Shown here piece after piece: positions 45,857 to 56,640 of a stretch of DNA of 64,000 nt. Below the pieces are notes generated by a model. It did no database searches. It saw only the letters and a program-made list of their open reading frames with translations, and was not told the origin of the DNA. Position 1 is the stretch's first letter. Each line of letters starts with the position of its first letter. The stretch comes from Cycas panzhihuaensis (taxonomy: Eukaryota > Cycadophyta): NCBI GenBank assembly GCA_023213395.1, contig CM041465.1, positions 31,627,741 to 31,691,740 of the forward strand. The letters are read 5' to 3'. The translations under genes were made by a program, and so were the position numbers.

Positions 45857-45901
45857 AAGATAAAACATTAAGAGAGGGTGTAAAAAGTAATGTTTTATCT
45901 T
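45857..45901 (+). other. Inverted repeat bracketing the polypurine tract of copia F
   Basis: Arms AAGATAAAACATTA (45857-45870) and TAATGTTTTATCTT (45888-45901) are perfectly complementary over 14 bp. The 17-nt loop holds the polypurine tract AGAGAGGG and the first nine bases of the 3' LTR. The left arm also encodes pol residues DKTL. Confidence 0.9.
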
Positions 45902-46073
45902 AAGTAACTTAGACTCATTTATAATTATGCCACGTGGCATAAAGTCATTTATCAGTATTTAGGTGGCTGATAAACCAATTTGAAACTGTCTCTCATATGT
46001 ACAATATAAATGAGTGATAGACATCATAATAAAGAGCATCTTTTGACAGAAATAAACATTGAATAGTTTTTCA
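45879..46073 (+). repeat. 3' LTR of copia F
   Basis: 195 bp; preceded by the tract AGAGAGGG (45871-45878) and followed by the AAGGA duplication. Confidence 0.95.
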
Positions 46074-46078
46074 AAGGA

Positions 46079-46296
46079 CCATTACTCTAGAAGACTACTT
46101 CAAGGACAATGTTGCAAGAATTAAGATAAAAGTGAACATATTGTGTTCAAGACCATTTCAAGATCAAAGCATTGTAAATTCAAAACAATGCCCCATGTGG
46201 AGTCATATGTCAGTTATAATCAGTCCATAGTAATTAGTGTCATGGTATCTTTAAAATTTAGTTTTTGTTGTCTTGACATTAAACATTAAATGGAGG
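46079..46296 (+). other. 3' internal end of D and polypurine tract
   Basis: Resumes element D after copia F. No frame recognised. Ends in AAATGGAGG before the 3' LTR. Confidence 0.65.
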
Positions 46297-46319
46297 TGTT
46301 AGAAGATAATGTTTAATGT
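46276..46319 (+). other. Inverted repeat bracketing the polypurine tract of D
   Basis: Arms ACATTAAACATTA (46276-46288) and TAATGTTTAATGT (46307-46319) are perfectly complementary over 13 bp with an 18-nt loop. Compared with copia F, two positions of each arm have changed in a matched way. Confidence 0.85.
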
Positions 46320-46596
46320 GTAAGTGTCTAAAGTATTTAGGTGAATGTCATATCTAGCAATCAATATTATAATATTAATGTAATGCACACTTGTACAAGT
46401 AAGTGGTAATTAGGTTATTGGTCAATAAATAGATGTTATGTCATTGGTTGTGTTAGAGGTCATTTGTCCCATATGTAACACATCTTATCCTACTCTCTCA
46501 CACTTATAATCTATAAATAAGTGGTTGAGGTAGAATAGTGAAGACTAAATCAAGATGGAGTCCATTATGATATTATTGTGGTTGTGGAGACATTGT
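46297..46596 (+). repeat. 3' LTR of D, cut by copia E
   Basis: Begins TGTTAGAAGATAATG and ends at GACATTGT, where the 5' LTR of D continues GATGTAATT. The missing end would lie beyond copia E. Confidence 0.85.
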
Positions 46597-46778
46597 TGTT
46601 AGAATGTAATGTTTTATCATATAGAGTAAATATTCAATATATGTAACCGACTGACACGTGTCCTTTAGATGTATTTCGATTACATGTTGGTTACATACCC
46701 TAAGTGTATTTATTCTCTTGAGATCTCAATGATAATCATCAAGCATTCTTCATCTATCTTTTGTCAAGCATTCTGACA
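46597..46778 (+). repeat. 5' LTR of copia E
   Basis: 182 bp, TGTTAGAATGTAATG to TTCTGACA. TAATGTTTTATC near its start is the same right-arm sequence as in copias F and G. Confidence 0.88.
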
Positions 46779-46790
46779 TGGTATCAGAGC
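46779..46790 (+). promoter_or_regulatory. Primer binding site of copia E
   Basis: TGGTATCAGAGC, a perfect tRNA-iMet complement, no spacer. Confidence 0.93.
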
Positions 46791-47508
46791 AGGTTATTCT
46801 TCCTGATTAAGAGAGAGTTTCTACAAAATCAAGTGAGAGGAACAAGTCCAATCTCAGGCAAGCTGTGAAGGAGAAAGACAAGGTCTTCAAACAAAGTTGA
46901 AGCAAAGAAAGAGACAGACATCTGGAGAAATAAAAGGAGGAGGCAAGAAGACCAAGCAAAGCAGAATCAAAGTTTTAAACAAGTACAGAGGTGACTATAC
47001 AGAACCGTATGGCCATACGAACTTGTAAAAAAAAATTCTCAAATTTCAATGAAACTCACCCAGATTGTAGATCTCGATGTCCTCTTTATCTTTTTCTTCT
47101 ATCACGAAGTGATCTGAGCTCATTTTGGAGGGGTTTTAACCCATTTACCAGCCGCATTAGTTTTCAAGAAATTTTGAAGATTTCTCTCAGATCCGAGTAG
47201 ATCTTCGGATAATTTTAGATCAGAACTCTTTGTTTAGAGTGTACAAATCTTTTGAATGCTTTCTTGAAAAGATTTACAAAGATTTCTTCACATTTGTGAG
47301 AAACCCTAGCCGCCCATTTAGAGAGTTCGGGCCAGATTTCTCTCAAAATAAAAGTTGCTTCAGAAAAATAATTATAGATCCTTGATCTACTCTCCAAGAT
47401 CTCTCCTTCGGGATAGGTCTCATCTCCATCCGTACAAGTCAGGTACCGTACAGAAATCTATATCGTTGTATGGCCTAGGGCTCCCAGAACACTCTTCTAT
47501 CCTCAGAA
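46791..47508 (+). other. Leader of copia E
   Basis: Untranslated. CCGTACAAGTCAGGTACCGT and ATCTATATCGTTG precede the Gag ATG, as in copia F. Confidence 0.65.
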
Positions 47509-48690
47509 ATGGCTTCCTCCATCCTAGCTCTGTCAGATAATGACAAGCTCACTGATACTAATTACCACATTTGGAAAATCAAGATAGAAACCCTTCTCAG
47601 AGCTAAAAATGCTTGGAGAACAGTGACTGGAGCCGAAACCAAACCAAAGGATGCTGGGCCTCAACAAACTAGCTGGGAAGATCGGGATAGTACAGGTGTT
47701 ATCATCTTAAAACTATCTATTTCAAATTCTCTTCTTATCTATATTGAAAACCTGTACTCCACCGAAAGTATTTGGAAGTGTCTAGAAAACTTATACGGAC
47801 AAAGGAACAAGGCTAGGATAATAGCCCTAAAAGAAGAACTGTTCAAACTTCATATGAAGGAATCCGAAATAGTTATTGACTTCTTACATAAAATAGCTTC
47901 ATTAAGGGTTGACCTCTCCAATGGGGCTGCTCCTCTCACTGATCAAGAATTGGCAGAACTTGTGGTCAATAAACTACCCAAATCGTTTGATGTAACGATT
48001 AATACCATCACTAATAACGATCAGATAGCAACAATGACAATGGATACTCTAACAGGATTGTTGCTAAGACAGGAGCAGAGGAACAGGAAATACAAGGATG
48101 CAGGTGAATTGGAAGATGCCTTTGCCTCAAGATTAAACCTAGCTTTCAGATGATGCAGCAGAGGAAGCGGAAGGACTCTCGAAGGTCGTACTTCATCACG
48201 AGGTCGTTGGCAAGATACAAGAGGGCGTGGTCGCAGCATTACTCCAAGGATTTGCTACAGTTGTGGTAAGACAGGTCATTTTGTTAGTTCCTGCAAAGCA
48301 TTTGATGTATATTATCACTGTGGCCAATCAAGACATTTCCCATATCAATGCAAGAAAGCAAATATCCATAGAGGGAAAAGGCCCATGGGGAACTACAACA
48401 AGGAACATTCTGATGATGCTGATGATGATGAAGAAGAGGAAACAACTTTCATTGTTGCCCAAGCAGCAAGCCTCTAAGACAAAGATGCATAGTATATTGA
48501 CTCAGCAGCATCTCGACATATGACCAGTCGAGAAGAATGGTTTGAAAGCCTACGGTCGTATACTTCTGACAAATCCGTGGAATTAGGAGACTAATACTCC
48601 CTTGAGATCAAAGGAGTTGGAACCATTGCCATACAAATATAGGACAAGGTCGAAAAAATTGGAAATGCACTTTTTGTACCTGGTTTAAAA
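47509..48690 (+). pseudogene. Copia E Gag and protease
   Basis: Gag is open for 214 residues from the ATG at 47509: NYHIWKIKIETLLRAKNAW, SIWKCLENLYGQRNKARII, VVNKLPKSFDVTINTI, QEQRNRKYKDAGELEDAFA. A frameshift near 48150 precedes the knuckles CYSCGKTGHFVSSC (good) and YYHCGQSRHFPYQC (first Cys is Tyr). Protease: a TAG replaces Trp before YIDSAASRHMTS, and the catalytic DSG reads DSA, which should inactivate it. Confidence 0.92.
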
Positions 48691-50841
48691 ATGAACCTTT
48701 TGTCTGTATCCCAACTCAAGAGAAAGGGGTCGAGCACTGTATTTGATGAGAAAGGATTTTGTTACATCCTAGACATGAAAAATAATGGCCATGTAATTGC
48801 AAAAGGGGTTGAAAGCAATGACCTGTATAGGTTGCTATCACACCCAATTGTACCTTATGTAAAAGTTTGTACTGCAGTAAGTCATAATAATAAGATGTGG
48901 CATTTGAAGTATGGTCATCTCTCTATGGAAAAATTAAAAAACATGGAGAGAAATGGTCTAGTAGTTGGTCTGCCTCCAATTTCATCAAGTAATTTTGTAT
49001 GTGATAGCTATCAATTTGGCAAACAACATAGGCTGCCATTTCATGAAAGTAAATGGCGAGCACAAAAGAAATTAGAGTTAGTTCATACTGATTTGTGTGG
49101 CCCATTTACCCCACACTCCATCAACGGATGCAGATACTTCCTCACCTTCATAGATGACCAAACTAGAAAAATCTAGACCTACTTCTTGCATACTAAATCA
49201 GAAGTCTTTGATGTGTTCAAAGAATTCAAAGCCAAAGTTGAATTAGAAGTTGATTCCAAGATAAAATGCTTAAGGTCCGATGGAGGAGGAGAATACATTT
49301 CCAAAGAATTTTTGGAATATTGCAAAATCAAGGGGATACAGACACAATTCACAACCCCATACACACCCCAATCAAATAGGGTAGCTGAAAGGAAAAACAG
49401 AGTAATCATGGAGATAGCACGCAGCATGTTGATTGGCAAAAACATTCCAAAAACATATTGGGCTGAAGCAGTTAACACAGCCTGCTCTCTACTGAATAGG
49501 AGCCCAACCAAAGCAGTAGACCATCTTACTCTAGAGGAAGCCTGGACAGGAAGGAAACCGGACATAAGTCACCTCAAGGTATTTGGCAGCCAAGCCTTTG
49601 TCCACATACCTGACAAAAAAAGGACAAAGTTAGAATCAAAAAGTCTAGAATGCATTATGGTAGGATACAACAAAACCTCTAAAGCCTACAAGTGCATAGA
49701 TCCTAGAACAAACAAAGTGTATGTAAGCAAGGATGTCATTTTTAATGAAGAAGACAAGGAAGAAAGCATAACCCAAATTCCAATGATAGAGAAAATGCCT
49801 CAGATAGTTATTTCTAATACCCCTTCGAAAGAAGAATCAGGAATAACTACAGAACAAATCTCTGAAGAATCTATTTTAGACACTACTCCTCAAGAAGAAG
49901 TCTCTCCAGAAGAATCAAGGACTAAAGAAGGCGAAAAAGGAAAAAGACTTCCCGAATGGTACCTTAAAACTATAGAGGAAGGAAAAGGTGAAATCCTTCC
50001 CCATCGGACAAGAAGCCAAAAGGCAAAAGCCCTGTTTAGTCAGGTAGAACCAGAATCATTCACTGAAGCAAAGGAACATTCAGAATGGAGGAAAGCCATG
50101 GACATTGAGCTAGAGTCCATAATCAAGAATCAAACATGGGAACTGGTTGAACTGCCTCTCAACAAATCAGCTGTAAATTGCAAATGGGTCTACAAAATCA
50201 AAAGGGGGCTTGAAGGGAAAATAGAAAAAAATTGCAAATGGGTTTACAAAATCAAAAGGGGGCTCGAAGGGAAAATAGAAAAATACAAAGCCGAGCTAGT
50301 AGAAAAGGTTTACACTCAAACAGCAGGTGTAGATTATGAAGAAACATTCTCTCCAGTGGCCAAACTGAACACAGTCAGAACTGTTATAGCTCTCGCAGCA
50401 CATAAAAATTGGAACATATACCAGTTAGATGTGAAAAGCGCATTCCTAAATGGCGAGTTAGAAGAAGAGGTTTACATGTCTCAACCTGAGGGATATATCA
50501 AAGAAGGGCAAGAGCACCTTGTCTGCAAATTGGAAAAGGCTCTATATGGACTGAAACAGGCTCCTTGTGCATGGTATGCAAAACTTGATAATCATCTTTG
50601 TAACAATGGCTTCCAAAGAAGCAACGCAGACTCAAGCCTATATATAAAAAATAGGAATGGTGCAATCACCATAATGGTGATATATGTTGATGACATGATT
50701 CTTACTGGTGATGACAGAGAATCAATATCAGACATAAAGTGTCAACTAGAAGGCAAATTTGAGATGACAGACCTGGGGCTCCTCAACTACTATTTAGGCA
50801 TCCAAGTTGAACAACAGAATGATTCAATTTCTCTCTACTAG
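48691..50841 (+). pseudogene. Copia E integrase and reverse transcriptase
   Basis: One frame broken only by a TAG (49174-49176) in place of Trp. Integrase: WHLKYGH; the zinc CxxC pair reads CDSY; the acids are intact (HTDLCGPF, RSDGGGEY, RVAERKNRV). Linker KRLPEWYLKTIEEGKGE. The polymerase has intact YQLDVKSAFLNGEL and VIYVDDMILTGDD. A 54-bp in-frame duplication repeats NCKWVYKIKRGLEGKIEK near its start. The frame ends at a TAG in ISLY*SKY, where CAG is expected. Confidence 0.95.
50176..50283 (+). repeat. 54-bp tandem duplication inside copia E polymerase
   Basis: Copies 50176-50229 and 50230-50283 encode the same 18 residues and differ at two bases, both silent. Confidence 0.95.
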
Positions 50842-50957
50842 AGCAAATACATAAAAGACTTGTTAGCGAAATTTCGTATGGAAGAGTGCAATCCTTGCTC
50901 TACGCCCATAGAAGTGAACTGCAACTTGATTCCAAATGAAAAGGATCCATATGTAAA
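50842..50957 (+). pseudogene. Copia E pol piece left of G
   Basis: KYIKDLLAKFRMEECNPCSTPIE, the usual block between polymerase and RNase H; interrupted at 50957 by copia G and continued at 56055. Confidence 0.9.
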
Positions 50958-51172
50958 TGTTAAGATATAATGTTTTATCTAAAGGGGTTCATGTTAAACT
51001 AACCCTTAATCACTCTGATGAGATCATGCCACTTGGCAACATCTAAGTGATTGGTTACATAGGTGGTTGTAACCAACTCCTTATTCATGTATACTTAAAT
51101 GAATGGAATCTCAATAGAATGATAATCCTTTTTCCTTTCTCTATTCATCTCGAATAGTGTCTGCTTTCAACA
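50958..51172 (+). repeat. 5' LTR of copia G
   Basis: TGTTAAGATATAATG to TTTCAACA. Confidence 0.95.
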
Positions 51173-51184
51173 TGGTATCGAGGC
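51173..51184 (+). promoter_or_regulatory. Primer binding site of copia G
   Basis: TGGTATCGAGGC, which resembles the tRNA-iMet complement with two mismatches near its end. Confidence 0.8.
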
Positions 51185-51808
51185 GGTGCTCAAACCGACA
51201 CCTTCCGAAGGGATTTCTTCCGTATCAAATCTATCAAGTGTTGAAGGGAGAATTGACAATCAACGTCCTTAATTCATCATCGCGGAAGTGTACGGACTGT
51301 ACGGACACATGCGGACACTGACGGCTTTTTCAACAAAGGTTTCGGATCGAGACGAAAATTTGCGAGGAGGTAGATCAAGCACGCCCGAACACTTCTTTCT
51401 TCCGGAGCGAAGCATTTTGAGGCGTTTTCAAGCCCGAAACAGCCCCTAACCAATCCGCTGTTTTTGGAGTAACCAGGGCGTAAATCTCCTCGTTTTGAAA
51501 AATTCGGGTATTCGGGTCCGAAATCCTTCACACAAGAATACGATTAATTTGCATCCAATTTCAAGATTTGTTTTGAGATTTTCAAGTGTTTTTCTCAAAA
51601 ATCGACTTTACGCCCTAGGCCGTTTTCCTTCCAGGCCGCTTTCTCTCATTTAAAAATATTTTCAAAAATCCGTCTTCGGATCCTTAAAGGCGACTTGAAT
51701 ATCTACGCTTTGGGGTACACTTCATTTTTGGCCGTACACCTAGGGTTTTGTCGGAAATCCACAACCGCATTTGCGGACTTGCCCTAAATCGGTTTTTAAT
51801 CCAAAATC
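51185..51808 (+). other. Leader of copia G
   Basis: Untranslated; a GTACGGAC/GCGGACA-rich stretch lies at about 51290-51325. No frame recognised. Confidence 0.6.
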
Positions 51809-52620
51809 ATGTCTTCCTCCATTATTACACCGCCCGAATCGAAAAACTCACCAAGACAAATTATCATGTGTGGAAAATCAAAATGGAGACCATTCGATCA
51901 TGAAAGACGCCTGGAAATTGCAGGGAAAGGAAACCCGCCCTCCGCTTCGGTGATGAAAAATTAAAGAGTCGGATTGAAAGAAATAATATGGGTAGTCTTA
52001 CACTTAAAATGTCCATTTCAGATTCGATTACTTGTTTATGTTGAAAACCGAATCAAACTTCTGAGATTTGGAAATGCTTGGAAAATCTTTATGGTCAAAA
52101 GAATAAAGCAAGGATAATCACACTCAAAGAGGAACTGTACAAACTTCATATGAAAGAAAACGAAGCAGTGGAAGAATTTATGCATAAGATTATCACTGTA
52201 AGAAATAATCTTCTGAAAGTCGGAGGAATGGTATCCGAACAAGATCTTGTAGAAATAGTTACCGCCAGATCGCCCAAATCCTTTGATACCATTGTTAACA
52301 CTATCAGCGGTGATAGGTTAGATAAATTAACTCTTGATGAATTGACAAGACCGTCATAAGACAGAGCGGAGAACCAAAGGGTACGAAAATACATCAGAAT
52401 TAGAAGATGCTTTTGCTTCCAGGTTAAATCTCGGGCAAAGAGGAAGACAACAATTTCGTGCACCAAGCAGTATCGACTTGAGGTCGAGGACTGGTCAAAT
52501 TCAGGACGAGGACGCAAAGAGAAAATAGAGTATGTTACCAATGTGGGCGAACCGGGCACTTCGCCAACAACCGCAGAATGTTCGACATATGCCGCCATCA
52601 GATGAGTGGACACTTTCCTT
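51809..52620 (+). pseudogene. Copia G Gag
   Basis: The ATG at 51809 (MSSSIITPPE) matches the copia E/F Gag start. Within 150 bp the expected reading (IEKLTKTNYHVWKIKMET) needs frame changes at two places. 52078-52359 is open (NLYGQKNKARIITLKEELYK). Knuckle remnants CYQCG, GHFANN and GHFPYQCPQ are spread over two frames near 52530-52630. Confidence 0.85.
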
Positions 52621-53720
52621 ATCAATGTCCTCAAAGACTAACGAAATCTACAAAGGAAAAAGACCTATCGGCGGATACAGCAAAGAAAAAAACGAAGAAG
52701 AAGAAGAAGAAGAAACTGCTTTCATCACAGCATTAGTTACGGGAATGAAAGACAAAGATATTTGGTACATAGATTCAGGAGCCTCTAAACACATGACGAG
52801 TCGGGAAGATTGGTTCCAAACCATAAGTCCATATAATATGGACAAGTCCGTGGAGCTAGGCGACAAGTATTCCCTTGACATCAAAGGGATTGGAACCATT
52901 TCAAGAATCAATGGAAATGAACGGAAAATTGGAAATGTTCTCTATGTACCAGACTTGAAGATGAACCTTCTTTCAGTTTCTCAGCTGAGCAAAAAGGGGC
53001 TGAGAACCATTTTTGATGAAGAAGGAAATTGTCACATCTTGGACATGAAAAAAGACGGAAAAACTATTGGAAAAGGGATCGGTGCAATGATCTCTACAAA
53101 CTTCATCCAATCTGTACTTCCTTGTTTAGAGGAAAAAGCTCTTGCTCTTAAATCTGATAATAAAGTTTGGCATTTAAGGTATGGACATCTTCCAATTGAC
53201 ACACTTAAACAAATGGAAAAGTCAGAAATGGTAAATGGTTTACCTAATATTACCTCAGATACATTTGTTTGTAAAGGTTGTCAACTCGGAAAACAACATA
53301 GGTTTCGTTTAAAGAAAGTACGTGAAATCTAAGTCTAAATTGGATCTGATACACAGATATTTGTGGTCCTCTTTCACCATTGTCGATAAATGGATGCAGA
53401 TATTTCTTGACCTTCATTGATGATTTCACCCGAAAAGTTTGGGTATATTTTTTACATAATAAATCTGAAGCTTTTGAAACATTTAAAGAATTTAAGGCAG
53501 AAGTTGAACTAGAATCAGGAATGAAAATCAAGTGTATCAGGTCAGACGGAGGGGGAGAATATATGTCGAACGAGTTTCTAAATTCGCAAATACAGAGGAA
53601 TTCAAGACAAGTAACAACTCCCTATACTCCTCACCAAATGGAGTAGGCGAAAGAAAGAATAGGACCTTAATGGAGATGGCTCGAAGCATGATGTATGGGA
53701 CAAAGATATCCAAGACATAT
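52621..53720 (+). pseudogene. Copia G protease and integrase
   Basis: Protease is well kept: WYIDSGASKHMTSREDWF, then GNVLYVPDLKMNLLSVSQL. Integrase zinc region: WHLRYGH, CKGCQLGKQH. The first catalytic Asp block (DTDICGP) is disrupted by a shift near 53355; the second, IRSDGGGEYMSNEFL, is intact; the Glu block GVGERKNRT is present in yet another frame. Confidence 0.88.
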
Positions 53721-54960
53721 CAAGGCGATCGGCCTGACACTGCTACGATAAGCAAGTCCAACCGAATCAAGAATATCACTCGGAGGAAGCTTGGACAGTT
53801 TCAAACCCGATGTAAGTTTTCTTAAGGTTTTGGCGATCAAGCATTTGTGCATATCCCGACAAAAGAGATCCAAATTAGATGCAAAAGCATAGAATGTGTT
53901 TTGATAGGATATAGTAAAAATTCAAAAGCATATAAGTGCATAGATCCTAAAACAAATAAAATCTATGTAAGTAGAGATGTCGATTCAATGAGGATACTTC
54001 AGAAAAATCCTCACAGATCAAAGTAATAGAAAATGAAAAAGAACAAGGAATTGCCAAACACAGGATAATGCAGGAACACGAGGAAGAAAGTCAGTCAGGG
54101 ATTACTTCAGAAAATCAAGAAGAGAACGAGCCAGAAGAAGGACAAGCCGACTCATCATCAACAACAGACCAGGGAGACAACCTCGAAAAGGAAGGGCCAT
54201 CATCAACTGATCAGAGGGATATTCCACAAAAGCAAAAAAAACTGCCAAAATGGTATATCAAAACTGAAGAAGGAAATGTATTGGAACAAAAAACTCGAGG
54301 ACAAAGGTCAAGAGCCCTCCTAAGCTCGGTTGAACCACAAAGTTTCGACGAAGCAAAGGATCATCCAGAATGGAGAGAAGCAATGGACCGAAATAAATTC
54401 AATCAAGAAAAATCAAACGTGGGAATTAGTTGAACTTCCGCTAATAAATCTCAGAAAGCGCAAATGGGTTTACAAAACAAAGAAAGGAGTTGATGGCCAA
54501 GTTGAAAAGCACAAGGCAAGATTAGTTGCAAAAGGATATACTCAAACTGCGGGTATAGATTATGATGAGACGTTTTCTCCGGTAGCAAAGATGAACACAG
54601 TAAGGACAGTAATTGCCTTAGCTGCCGCTCAAGGATGGGGAATCTCTCGGATGGACGTAAAAGTGCCTTTGTGAATGGTGAACTGGAAGAAGAAGTTTAC
54701 ATGCAACAACCAGATGGATATGCAGAACAGGGAAAAGAAAATCTAGTCTGCAAATTGAAAAGGCCTTGTATGGTCTAAAACAAGCACCACGTGCTCGGTA
54801 TGCAAAATCGGATCACTTTCTTGAAGAAAATAAGTTTGCTCGGTGTAATTGATTCGGTTTATACATAAGGAAAACAAACAACAAGGTAACCATAATTGTT
54901 GTTTATGTGGATGATATGTCACATTTGGTAATGATGTAGAAGGAATCAAGTGGATCAAAA
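53721..54960 (+). pseudogene. Copia G integrase end and reverse transcriptase
   Basis: Acidic linker 54068-54433 with KLPKWYIKTEEGN. Polymerase: [40 protein letters not shown], then SRMDVK-VPL (one base lost in KSAF), VYMQQPDGYAEQGKENLV, and VVYVDDM, after which one base is lost. At least five shifts lie within 700 bp. Confidence 0.88.
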
Positions 54961-55818
54961 GCCAACTTCAGCAAAAGTTCGAAATGACAGATCTAGGATC
55001 ACTCAATTATTACTTGGGACTAGAAATAGGTCAACACCAAAGTTGTATAACCTTGTCCCAAAGTAACTATATCAAAATCTACTTGTTCGATTCCGGATGG
55101 AAAAGCGCAATCCATGCATCACCCCATGGAAACAAACGTGATCTAACAAAGAGCGGTATGGAAAAAGATGCTGATGCTACTCTGTACAGACAAGTGATTG
55201 GAAGTCTGATTTACCTAATTGACCACCGGACAGACATATCCTATTCAAGAGGACTAATCTCAAGATATATGCGTAATCCAAAATTGAGACACCGGCAAAG
55301 AAAAGAATTCGAGATATCTCAAAGGAACAATAGACCTCAAGCTAGTCTATTCAAAGGGCATCCAATCAAAATCACGGGATCTGCGACTCGCATCGGGCAG
55401 CGACAAAGAACAAAGAAAATCCACAAGTGGGTTTTGTTTTTCTTGGGAAATTCAGCAATCTCATGGTGCAAGAAAAACAAGCCACGGTGGCTCTCTCCTC
55501 TGAGCGAGAATATAAAGCGGAACATCAAGAACTTTGAAGCCATCTGGTTAAGACAAGCTGCCGCTTGATTTAAATCAACGGAGATAGAAGCAACTTCTCA
55601 AGTGTGACAATCAAAGTGCCATCAAGTTGACCAAAAATCCAGATTCGCATGCAAGAACAAAACATATCAAGTTCATCATCACTTTATAAGAGAAAAGGTA
55701 CGTAACAAAGAAATAGATTTGGAATCTTGTCCGACATCGTAACAAGTTGCGAGACCTTCCGACAAAACCTCTTGGAAGGAAAGGCTCAGATATTTGAGAG
55801 ATAAGATTGGACTTTTAG
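54961..55818 (+). pseudogene. Copia G polymerase end and RNase H
   Basis: FEMTDLGSLNYYLGLEIGQ, ATLYRQVIGSLIYLIDHRTDI. The RNase H blocks (GSDKEQRKSTSGF, DNQSAIKLTKNP, ARTKHIK) can be found only by switching frame repeatedly. Confidence 0.85.
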
Positions 55819-55862
55819 AGATAAAACATTAAGAGGGGGTGTTAAGATATAATGTTTTATCT
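55819..55862 (+). other. Inverted repeat bracketing the polypurine tract of copia G
   Basis: Arms AGATAAAACATTA (55819-55831) and TAATGTTTTATCT (55850-55862) are perfectly complementary over 13 bp with an 18-nt loop holding the tract AGAGGGGG and LTR start. Confidence 0.9.
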
Positions 55863-56054
55863 AAAGGGGTTCATGTTAAACTAACCCTTAATCACTCTGA
55901 TGAGATCATGCCACTTGGCAACATCTAAGTGATTGGTTACATAGGTGGTTGTAACCAACTCCTTATTCATGTATACTTAAATGAATGGAATCTCAATAGA
56001 ATGATAATCCTTTTTCCTTTCTCTATTCATCTCTGAATAGTGTCTGTTTCAACA
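55840..56054 (+). repeat. 3' LTR of copia G
   Basis: 215 bp; preceded by AAGAGGGGG. Confidence 0.95.
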
Positions 56055-56640
56055 AATGCAACCCTATACAGACAACTCATTGGTAGCCTCATCTACCTCA
56101 CGGCAACCAGACCAGACATCTCATATGTTGTAGGGCTAATTTCAAGATACATGTATGACCCAAGAACAAAACATTGGAACACTGCAAAAAGAGTCTTGAG
56201 GTATCTAAAAGGCACTGCAGAATTTAAACTCGTATTTCCAAAAGGAAGAACTCTTCAGTTAACAAGGTTTTGTGATTTGAACTGGGCAGGTGACAAAGAA
56301 CAAAGGAAGTCAACCAGTGGATATTGCTTCTTCCTAGGATCTTCACCAATATCCTAGAGCAGCAAAAAACAAGCCACTGTAGCATTATTATGCATAGAAG
56401 CTGAGTACAAATCAGCTGTCAATGCAACCATTGAAGCAATCTGGCTCAGACAACTTTTGAATGATTTGATAAAGCCTCAAAAGAAAGCAACCATACTCCA
56501 CTGCGACAATCAAAAGACCATCAAATTCACCAAGAATCCTATATTTCATGCCAGAACCAAACACATAGAGGTTCAACGTCACTTTATTAGAGAAAAGGTC
56601 CAGAACAAAGAAGTGGATCTTGTCTATTGCCCTACAAATG
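56055..56640 (+). pseudogene. Copia E RNase H (right of G)
   Basis: NATLYRQLIGSLIYLTATRP, FCDLNWAGDKEQRKSTSGY, a TAG for Trp after SSPIS, IEAEYKSAVNATIEAIWL, DNQKTIKFTKNPIFHARTKH, VDLVYCPTN. It ends at copia B. Confidence 0.92.

Larger units (their letters stand above)
40907..46073 (+). mobile_element. Copia F, complete structure
   Basis: 5167 bp with LTRs of 193 and 195 bp, a perfect 5-bp target duplication AAGGA (40902-40906 and 46074-46078), a primer site and a polypurine tract. By eye the LTRs differ at 3 bases plus a 2-bp indel, so insertion is fairly recent. Both polymerase active-site boxes are mutated. Confidence 0.96.
37105..46596 (+). mobile_element. Non-autonomous LTR element D, split by copia F
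   Basis: A truncated 5' LTR (37105-37393), perfect primer site, long internal region with only a gag-like frame, polypurine tract and 3' LTR (46297-46596, cut by copia E). The two LTRs match from ACATCTTATCCTACTCT to GGAGACATTGT. Confidence 0.82.
50958..56054 (+). mobile_element. Copia G, complete structure with shredded coding region
   Basis: 5097 bp; the LTRs are both 215 bp and by eye differ only by two single-base indels. A clean target duplication is not visible (GTAAA on the left, ACAAA or AATGC on the right depending on the LTR end chosen). The E frame is split at VNATLYRQ. Coding sequence is broken by many single-base indels. Confidence 0.94.
46597..56640 (+). mobile_element. Copia E, split by G, 3' end replaced by B
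   Basis: 5' LTR, primer site and a nearly full gag-pol. Pol stops at 50957 inside the RNase H lead-in and resumes at 56055 after copia G. Copia B interrupts it at 56641, before its polypurine tract and 3' LTR. Confidence 0.93.
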
